Source: an uncultured Pelagibacteraceae bacterium (GTDB lineage: Bacteria > Pseudomonadota > Alphaproteobacteria > Pelagibacterales > Pelagibacteraceae). Taken from it: a DNA stretch of 64,000 nucleotides. Numbering within the stretch: position 1 is the stretch's first letter; every line of letters starts with the position of its first letter. The position numbers and the translations under genes are program-made. The notes under the pieces were generated by a model. It saw only the letters and a list, made by a program, of their open reading frames with translations, had not been told where the DNA came from and searched no databases. The DNA lies in NCBI GenBank assembly GCA_902598655.1, contig CACKCQ010000004.1, forward strand, positions 24,751 to 88,750, given 5' to 3'. Of this stretch, positions 58,127 through 64,000 are shown piece by piece.

Positions 58127-58783
58127 TTAAATATCAAAATTATCTTTGATAAATTTTAATGCATTGCTTGAAGCTTCAACTGGTATATGATGGTCGCAGT
58201 CTTTGATCATTAAAGTTTCTATACTAATATTATTGCGTGTAAAAAAATCTTTTGCTTCCAATAAATTATAAGGTGGAACTATTTCATCTTTTTCACCATG
58301 AATTAATAAAGTTTTTGTTTTAGAAATTAATCTTAAACTAAGATCCTCTTTATCTATAATCTTTCCAGAAAATCCAACAATACAATTAAAGGGATCTTTA
58401 GAAGTTAAGCCCAAGTTTATTGACATCATGCACCCCTGACTAAATCCAGATAAACATATCTTTGAATTTTCCAAATTATATTCTGCTTTAACTTCTTCAA
58501 TGTATTTTCTTAATTTATCTTCAGCTTTTTTTACTTCATTTAAAATATAATTTTTATCATTTGTTTCTAAATCAAACCATTGATAACCAATTGGATTAAT
58601 TTTACATGGTTCATGTCCATTCGGACATAAGAATATTGTATTGGTTAAAAACCTTTTCCAATTCAGAGTTAACATGCTTATATCTTTTCCATCTCCACCA
58701 TATCCATGAAGTAAAATTACTGCATTTTTGATGTCAGACCCATTTTCAGGTTTTATAATTGTTGATTCAAGGCAAAATGTCAT
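58127..58783 (-). CDS. Phospholipase/carboxylesterase-type alpha/beta hydrolase
   Basis: A 218-residue serine esterase of the YpfH/acyl-protein thioesterase-like group. LLHGYGGDGKDI forms the oxyanion loop, GFSQGCMM holds the nucleophile S115, LIHGEKDEIVP the acid, and CDHHIPVE the base. Substrate not identifiable. It diverges from the HIG1 gene with 49 bp between them. Confidence 0.88.
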   Translation of the reverse strand: MTFCLESTIIKPENGSDIKNAVILLHGYGGDGKDISMLTLNWKRFLTNTIFLCPNGHEPCKINPIGYQWFDLETNDKNYILNEVKKAEDKLRKYIEEVKAEYNLENSKICLSGFSQGCMMSINLGLTSKDPFNCIVGFSGKIIDKEDLSLRLISKTKTLLIHGEKDEIVPPYNLLEAKDFFTRNNISIETLMIKDCDHHIPVEASSNALKFIKDNFDI

Positions 58784-58832
58784 AGATAAGTAATTATGTT
58801 TTTTTATTTTAAAAAGAAACTAAAATCAAAGT

Positions 58833-59033
58833 ATGATTTCTGAAATATTTGTTAAAATTGCAGCGATTGTTTTGCTTGCAGCTGTAGCTGTAGTCTTAAT
58901 TTTTGGAATTAGAACTCTTTTTAAAGGGGATGGAGATAAAAAAACTTCTAACAAATTAATGCAGCTTAGAGTTTTACTACAATTTGTTGCTATAATTGTG
59001 CTTGTAGCATTAGCTTATTTTTATAAGAATTAA
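58833..59033 (+). CDS. HIG1-type twin transmembrane protein
   Basis: A 66-residue protein with two TM helices (about 7-28 and 48-63) and the loop motif NKLMQLRVLLQF, which matches HIG1/twin-TM proteins. In alphaproteobacteria and mitochondria HIG1 members associate with cytochrome oxidase or respiratory supercomplexes; that role is inferred here. It shares a TTAA stop with convergent tlpA-like gene. Confidence 0.82.
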   Translation: MISEIFVKIAAIVLLAAVAVVLIFGIRTLFKGDGDKKTSNKLMQLRVLLQFVAIIVLVALAYFYKN

Positions 59034-59560
59034 TTTAATTCATTTAACCAATTTAAAAATTCATCACTGTTAAAATCTATTGAGCCAACAATTCTTGCAA
59101 ACTCATAACCATCTTTATCAATGAATAGTGTTGTGGGTAGTCCTCTTAATTTTAAATTTTTTGCAATTCCAGCACCATCACCAACAAAAACTTGTAATTC
59201 TTCTATGAGCAGTTCATCAAAAAACTTTTTAGATTTACTAATATTTTCTCCACCTATATTTATTGGGATAATCTTTAATTTTTTTTCATCCTTAAGTTTT
59301 TGAAGATTACTTAAAGATGGCATTTCCTCTCTACAAGGCGCACACCATGTTGCCCAAAAATTAAGAATAATTAATTCAGACTCAAAATCTTTCAAATTAA
59401 CTTTATTTCCAGCCTCATTTAAAAAATCAAAAAACTTAATTTTTTGTTTTTTCTCATAAATTATTAGATTTTTTATATTAGGCGCTTCTATTGAATATGA
59501 ATAACTAAGTGATATGAAGTAAAGTAGTATTATTTTAATGGATATAAATATAAATTTCAT
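59030..59560 (-). CDS. tlpA: TlpA-like membrane-anchored thioredoxin
   Basis: Periplasmic thiol-disulfide reductase. I choose ATG 59560 (176 residues, MKFIFISIKIILLYFISL signal/anchor); a longer frame from 59599 would overlap argH. The thioredoxin site is FWATWCAPCREEMPSL (C73, C76), with the cis-Pro segment GLPTTLFID. Family members keep cytochrome oxidase or cytochrome c cysteines reduced. Divergent to argH with only 19 bp between starts, an arrangement also known from Bradyrhizobium-type genomes. Confidence 0.9.
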   Translation of the reverse strand: MKFIFISIKIILLYFISLSYSYSIEAPNIKNLIIYEKKQKIKFFDFLNEAGNKVNLKDFESELIILNFWATWCAPCREEMPSLSNLQKLKDEKKLKIIPINIGGENISKSKKFFDELLIEELQVFVGDGAGIAKNLKLRGLPTTLFIDKDGYEFARIVGSIDFNSDEFLNWLNELN

Positions 59561-59579
59561 AAATTTGTAATTGAATAAC

Positions 59580-60968
59580 ATGAGTAAAAATAAAAACAAT
59601 AAACCAATTTGGGGTACAAGAATTAAGAAGAATGCGTCAACTTTATTTAAAAAAGTTGGTAGTTCATTACCAATAGATAAAAGACTATTTAAAGAAGATA
59701 TCGAGGGATCAATTGCTCATGTCGAAATGCTTCACAAACAGAAAATTATAAATTTCAGGATAAAAAATAAAATAATTTGGGGATTAAAAAGAATTAAGAA
59801 TGAAATTGTAAAAAAGAAATTCAATTTTAATTATGATTTAGAGGATATTCATATGAATATAGAAAACAGATTATTTGAACTTATTGGTGATGATGCTGGA
59901 TATGTTCATACTGCTAGATCTAGAAATGATCAGGTAATTACCGATCTTAAATTATGGTTAAAAGAAGCAACAAAAAAAATAATACTTTTATTAGATAATA
60001 CAAATTCAAATATTCTAAATCTTGCTCAAAAAAATATCAGAACAATTATGCCAGGATTTACACATTTAAAAAATGCACAACCACTATCTTTAGCACATTA
60101 TCTACTAGCATATGTTGAAATGTTTAAGAGAGATAAGAAAAAATTTAAGAATAATTTAGAATTTTTAGATGAAAATCCTTTAGGTGTAGGGGCTTTATCT
60201 GGCACCTCTTTTAAAATTGACAGAAATTACACCACAAAAAAACTTAAATTTAAAAAACCAACAAACAATTCTGTAGATACTGTATCTGATAGAGATTTTG
60301 TTTTAGACTTTTTGTATTCTTCTCTGGCTTGCTCTTTACACATTTCTAGAATTGCTGAAGAACTAATAATTTGGAATTCTGATGCATTTAACTTGATAAC
60401 TTTAAATGATAAATTAGTAACCGGTTCTTCTATAATGCCACAAAAAAAGAATCCTGATCCATTGGAATATTTGAGAGGTAAAACTGGAATATTTATTGGA
60501 AATATCAATTCTATGATTTCAATATTAAAGGGCTTACCCTTATCATATTTTAAAGATTTACAGGATGACAAAGAAATTGTTTTTAAAACAAATGATCAAT
60601 TAAAAATATCGCTATCATTATTGAATGATGTATTAAAAAATTTAATAATAAATAAAAAAAGTATGCTATCCCTTGCGGAAAAAGGATTTACTACAGCTAC
60701 AGATTTATCTGATTACATTGTAAGAGAACTTGGATATCCATTTAGAAAGGCATACATACAAACAGCAAAAATAATTAATCTAGCTGAAAAAAAAAACAAA
60801 AAGCTTCACGAACTAGAATTGAAAGAAATAAATCAAATTGAGCCAAAACTTACTTTAAATGTTTATAAAATACTAAATCTAGAAAATTCAATTAATTCAA
60901 AAAAATCTTATGGCGGAACTTCTTTTGAGAACGTTAAGAAAATGATAAAAAAAGCAAAAAATGAGTAA
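59580..60968 (+). CDS. argH: Argininosuccinate lyase
   Basis: Last step of arginine synthesis. I choose ATG 59580 (462 residues, MSKNKNNKPIWGTR); a TTG at 59571 is also in frame. Fumarase/lyase-superfamily motifs are HTARSRNDQV, the catalytic His in MPGFTHLKNAQP, and the signature GSSIMPQKKNPDPLE. The stop overlaps the lipoprotein ATG by 8 nt, and lysA follows. Confidence 0.97.
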   Translation: MSKNKNNKPIWGTRIKKNASTLFKKVGSSLPIDKRLFKEDIEGSIAHVEMLHKQKIINFRIKNKIIWGLKRIKNEIVKKKFNFNYDLEDIHMNIENRLFELIGDDAGYVHTARSRNDQVITDLKLWLKEATKKIILLLDNTNSNILNLAQKNIRTIMPGFTHLKNAQPLSLAHYLLAYVEMFKRDKKKFKNNLEFLDENPLGVGALSGTSFKIDRNYTTKKLKFKKPTNNSVDTVSDRDFVLDFLYSSLACSLHISRIAEELIIWNSDAFNLITLNDKLVTGSSIMPQKKNPDPLEYLRGKTGIFIGNINSMISILKGLPLSYFKDLQDDKEIVFKTNDQLKISLSLLNDVLKNLIINKKSMLSLAEKGFTTATDLSDYIVRELGYPFRKAYIQTAKIINLAEKKNKKLHELELKEINQIEPKLTLNVYKILNLENSINSKKSYGGTSFENVKKMIKKAKNE

Positions 60969-61077
60969 AAAAATTTTAATTATTATACTTTGTTTATATT
61001 TTGTAGTTGCTTGTGGGCGTAAAGGCGATCCAGAGTATAAATCTGAATTAATTAAGAATATTCAAAAAGTATTATGA
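60961..61077 (+). CDS. LptM-like small lipoprotein
   Basis: A 38-residue prelipoprotein. Basic MSKK, hydrophobic core (ILIIILCLYF), then lipobox VVAC with lipidated C18, followed directly by GRKGDPEY. The CGxKGxx signature right after the lipidated Cys is that of LptM/YifL, which assists LptD maturation in enterobacteria. The argH-lipoprotein-lysA order is conserved in many proteobacteria. It overlaps argH by 8 nt and lysA by 4 nt (ATGA). Confidence 0.82.
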   Translation: MSKKILIIILCLYFVVACGRKGDPEYKSELIKNIQKVL

Positions 61078-62288
61078 GATATATAAACAATAAATTTTTT
61101 ATTGAAGGAAAAAACGTTGAGAATCTTACAAAAAAATTTAATACACCTCTATACTGCTACTCTTATAATAATTTAAGAGAAAATGTAGAGAATTTTAAAA
61201 AAGCTTTTGAGGAAATTAAACCTTTAATTTGTTTTTCTGTAAAATCTAATTCAAATATTTCACTATTAAAAGAAATAAAAAAACTTGGCCTTGGAGCAGA
61301 TGTAGTTTCAAAGGGTGAATTATATGCATCACTTAAAGCTGGTATTGATAAAAATAAGATAGTTTTCTCTGGAGTTGGTAAAACAAAAGATGAAATTGAA
61401 TACGCAATTAAACAAAAAATATTATTAATAAATTCTGAGTCATTGAGTGAAGTTTTGGCGATTGAATCGGCTGCAAAAAAACTAAATAAAGTTGTTGATA
61501 TAGGACTAAGATTAAATCCAGATACAGATGCTGAAACATTGAAACAAATTTCAACTGGTAAAAGTGAAAATAAATTTGGTGTAGATAAAAAGACTTTTGT
61601 AAAAATTATTAATTTGATGAAACAATCAAAATTTGTAAATATTAAATGCTTAAGCGTTCATATCGGTAGTCAAATCTTAAACCACAAACCCTACGAAAAA
61701 ATGCTAAATGTTCTTGATAAACTTTTAAAAAATTTAGATTATAAATTTGAGATCATTGATTTAGGTGGTGGAATGGGGATAAACTATGATAATAAAACGA
61801 AAAAACTTAATTATACAAAATATAAAAAATCAATAATTAAATTTAAAAATAAATACAATTGTAAAATAATTTTTGAACCTGGTAGATCTATAATTGGAAA
61901 TGTTGGTATAATTGCATCTAAAGTAATTTATTTAAAACATAACAAAACAAAAACATTTGTAATATTAGATGCGGCAATGAATGATTTGATAAGACCAGCT
62001 TTGTATAATGCAAAACATAGGATAATTCCATCCCTAAGAAATATGTCACGATCAAAGAAAATATTAGAATTTGTGGGCCCAGTATGTGAAACAACTGATA
62101 AATTTTTAACAGAAAGGAAATTTCAGAATATAAAAGAAAATGATATTATGATTATTTGCGATACAGGTGCCTATGGTTATTCATTATCATCTAATTATAA
62201 TCTTAGATTAAGGCCTGCTGAAATTTTGGTTAAAGGAAATAAAGTAAAGATTATAAGAAAAAGACAAAAAATAACAGATATTATCTAA
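61074..62288 (+). CDS. lysA: Diaminopimelate decarboxylase
   Basis: PLP enzyme that makes lysine from meso-DAP, the end of the pathway whose dapD/dapE lie at 2-4 kb. It is 404 residues. The Schiff-base lysine is K57 (CFSVKSNSN), the PLP phosphate loop GGGMGI and EPGRSIIGNVG are present, and CETTDKF carries the active-site Cys at the dimer interface. It starts inside the lipoprotein stop. Confidence 0.97.
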   Translation: MRYINNKFFIEGKNVENLTKKFNTPLYCYSYNNLRENVENFKKAFEEIKPLICFSVKSNSNISLLKEIKKLGLGADVVSKGELYASLKAGIDKNKIVFSGVGKTKDEIEYAIKQKILLINSESLSEVLAIESAAKKLNKVVDIGLRLNPDTDAETLKQISTGKSENKFGVDKKTFVKIINLMKQSKFVNIKCLSVHIGSQILNHKPYEKMLNVLDKLLKNLDYKFEIIDLGGGMGINYDNKTKKLNYTKYKKSIIKFKNKYNCKIIFEPGRSIIGNVGIIASKVIYLKHNKTKTFVILDAAMNDLIRPALYNAKHRIIPSLRNMSRSKKILEFVGPVCETTDKFLTERKFQNIKENDIMIICDTGAYGYSLSSNYNLRLRPAEILVKGNKVKIIRKRQKITDII

Positions 62289-62301
62289 CTTAAAACTTAT
62301 A

Positions 62302-63000
62302 ATGAGAAATATCCTCTTTAAAAGTATATTTTTTTCTGGATTAATTTTAATATGTATTATTTTTCTTCCATCTTTATTACTACCTAAGAAAATCACTCTT
62401 TTTGGAGGTAAACTTTTTGGATACTGGTCCTCATTCTGTTTAAAAATTTTTTACTCAACCAGCATAGTAATAAAAGGTCAAGAAAACATAATTAATAACG
62501 AAAATTTTTTTATCGCATGCTCTCATCAATCGATGTTTGAAACTTTTTTTTTACAAACAATATTTAATTCACCAATTTTTATTCTTAAAAAAGAACTATT
62601 AAATATTCCGATATTTGGTTGGTATTTAAGAAAGATAGATTCTATTTCTGTGAATAGAAATAAAGTTTCTAAAGAAAACCTTAATTTTACTGAGAAAATT
62701 AAAGGAGTTATGGAAAAAACAAAAAGACCTGTAATAATTTTTCCACAAGCTACTCGAGTTTTACCAGACGAAATTATTCCTTTTAAAAAAGGTGTTGGAA
62801 GAATTTACAAAGAGTTAAATGTAAAATGTCAACCTGTTGCTATTGACTCTGGAAGAGTATGGCCAAAAACTGGAAAGATGATCCCTAATAAAACAATTAC
62901 TATTTCTATTTTAAAACCAATTAATACAGGTATTGAGGAAACAGAATTTGTAAAATTATTGCAAAAAGAAATTTATTCAGAGCTTGGTATTGCAGACTAA
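62302..63000 (+). CDS. plsC: 1-acyl-sn-glycerol-3-phosphate acyltransferase (PlsC-like)
   Basis: Makes phosphatidic acid at the inner membrane. A 232-residue protein with an N-terminal TM helix (SIFFSGLILICIIFLPSLLL). Motif I is HQSMFE (H75 to E80, so HX4E rather than the canonical HX4D), motif III FPQATR replaces FPEGTR, and KKGVGRI follows. These variants are seen in alphaproteobacterial PlsC-like proteins. It shares its stop region with convergent dnaN (CTAA). Confidence 0.88.
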   Translation: MRNILFKSIFFSGLILICIIFLPSLLLPKKITLFGGKLFGYWSSFCLKIFYSTSIVIKGQENIINNENFFIACSHQSMFETFFLQTIFNSPIFILKKELLNIPIFGWYLRKIDSISVNRNKVSKENLNFTEKIKGVMEKTKRPVIIFPQATRVLPDEIIPFKKGVGRIYKELNVKCQPVAIDSGRVWPKTGKMIPNKTITISILKPINTGIEETEFVKLLQKEIYSELGIAD

Positions 63001-64000
63001 CCTTTCATAGGCATTACAACATAAATACTGTCAAAATCTGCGGGATCTTTTATTAAAGCTGGAGATCCAGTATCTTTCAAATATATTTCAATGTTATCTC
63101 CATTTAATTGGGATGCTATATCAAGCAAATATCTAGAGTTAAAACTTATATCTAAATCTGTCTCAAATTTTACAGATAGGCTTTCTTTACCATCACCACT
63201 GTTAGTGTTATTGACGGATAAATCTAAATTATCTTTAGTCAAATTAAATTTTACTCCATCTTTTTTATCTAATGAAACTGATGCTACCCTATCAACAGAG
63301 TTTAAAAAAGATTTTAGATCTATTTCAAGTTTTTTTTGATTCTCTCTAGGGATAACTTGAATATAATTAGGGAATTTTCCATCGATTAATTTTGATATCA
63401 AAATACTATTATTAAGTTCAAATTTAATTTTAGATTTAATATTTGAGACTTTAACCTCGCCATCATAATCTTCTAAAAGAGAACATAATTGAAATATAGT
63501 TTTTTTTGGAAGTATTATTGGTTCAAATTCAATTTTGTTTTTTAATCTTATTTTTGAGATAGACATTCTATGGCTATCTGTCGCGGCTGCAGTTAAAAAA
63601 TTCTTATCATCTGTTTGGGTCTGATGGAAAAAAATACCACTAAGATAATGCCTTGTTTCATCATTTGAAATTGAGAATTTACATTTGTTTAAAAGTTTTA
63701 ACAAATCTTTTGAATTTATAATAAATTCATTTTCATTGAAGTTTTCATCTGTGATTGGAAATTCAGAAGCATTAATTGAATTTAAATTGAATAGAGATTT
63801 ATTTGTTTCTAATTGTAATTTACTTTCTCCAGTGTTTTCAAAATTTATCTGACTACCAGAGGGTATTTTTCTTACAATATCAAACATAATTGATGAAGAA
63901 GTAGTTGTTTTGCCTTCATCAAAAATTTTAATATTTGAAATTTCATTTACAAATATTAAATCTAAATCTGTTGCTGTAATTTTTAACTTAGAATTTGCCG
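62997..64000 (-). CDS. dnaN: DNA polymerase III beta sliding clamp, C-terminal part (5' end beyond window)
   Basis: Processivity clamp. The open frame runs to the window edge, giving 333 residues; about 35-40 N-terminal residues are missing. The edge-proximal sequence ANSKLKITATDLDLIFVNE and SIMFDIVRKIPSG matches domain I, so the Met at 63887 is internal. Later features are RHYLSGIFFH, TDSHRMSI, and the C-terminal YVVMPMKG that contributes to the ligand pocket. Not next to gyrB, unlike the classical origin cluster. Confidence 0.95.
   Translation of the reverse strand, partial: ANSKLKITATDLDLIFVNEISNIKIFDEGKTTTSSSIMFDIVRKIPSGSQINFENTGESKLQLETNKSLFNLNSINASEFPITDENFNENEFIINSKDLLKLLNKCKFSISNDETRHYLSGIFFHQTQTDDKNFLTAAATDSHRMSISKIRLKNKIEFEPIILPKKTIFQLCSLLEDYDGEVKVSNIKSKIKFELNNSILISKLIDGKFPNYIQVIPRENQKKLEIDLKSFLNSVDRVASVSLDKKDGVKFNLTKDNLDLSVNNTNSGDGKESLSVKFETDLDISFNSRYLLDIASQLNGDNIEIYLKDTGSPALIKDPADFDSIYVVMPMKG

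Overview
The window looks like a chromosomal segment of a streamlined marine alphaproteobacterium of the SAR11/Pelagibacter type. The evidence is very AT-rich DNA (by eye well under 35% GC), AAA/AAT/TTA-dominated codon use, almost no intergenic space, and typical alphaproteobacterial families and gene orders: BolA/J-protein/CobS/CobT, helicase/FdxA/CarD, TlpA//ArgH-lipoprotein-LysA, argB-HAD-dapD-dapE, RegB, Coq7 and a HIG1-type twin-TM protein. I see no phage, insertion sequence, CRISPR array or rRNA. Species-level placement is inference.

Layout. 1-5.6 kb (+): end of yidC, argB, a HAD phosphatase, dapD, dapE, then an HDAC-family deacetylase coupled to a SET-domain methyltransferase. 5.6-9.7 kb (-): truA, fmt, def and an unrecognised secreted protein preceded by a 46-aa membrane peptide. 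9.8-14.9 kb: aroK-aroB (+), bolA (-), J-protein-cobS-cobT (+). 14.9-28.1 kb (-): regB, gyrB, tRNA-Ser, lepA, pheT, pheS, rplT, rpmI, infC, thrS and a GT4 glycosyltransferase. 28.1-34.8 kb: an alpha/beta hydrolase (+) and gltB-gltD (-). 35-42.1 kb: uppP (+), then a minus-strand unit in transcription order of aceE (with a fused lipoyl domain), aceF, a gamma-butyrobetaine-type dioxygenase and an EamA exporter. 42.2-42.8 kb (+): tRNA-Arg, a 27-aa membrane peptide and a hot-dog thioesterase. 42.8-49.5 kb (-): acetoacetyl-CoA synthetase, aminotransferase, TAXI-TRAP binding protein, an intrinsic terminator, and the fused TRAP permease. 49.6-53.7 kb (+): SUV3-like helicase, TerB-like protein, fdxA, and carD with a lysine-rich tail. 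53.7-53.9 kb (-): a self-contained tiny gene for a 27-residue Lys/Arg peptide. 54-64 kb: acyl-CoA ligase, tRNA-Leu, YqaA-like protein, dsbB, coq7, HNH protein, esterase, HIG1 protein, tlpA, argH, lptM-like lipoprotein, lysA, plsC, and the 3' part of dnaN.

How it fits together. The window covers central housekeeping: translation, arginine and lysine/DAP synthesis, the shikimate pathway, GOGAT nitrogen assimilation, pyruvate oxidation, and envelope lipid and disulfide chemistry. The most unusual items are a homodimeric-type PDH E1 with its own lipoyl domain, a translationally coupled HDAC + SET pair, and two histone-tail-like products side by side (CarD N-tail and the 27-mer). Nine of ten convergent gene pairs overlap at their 3' ends; several of them share one palindromic tetranucleotide as both stop codons. 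No gene-free stretch exceeds about 300 bases apart from 53698-54025, which holds the tiny basic gene.
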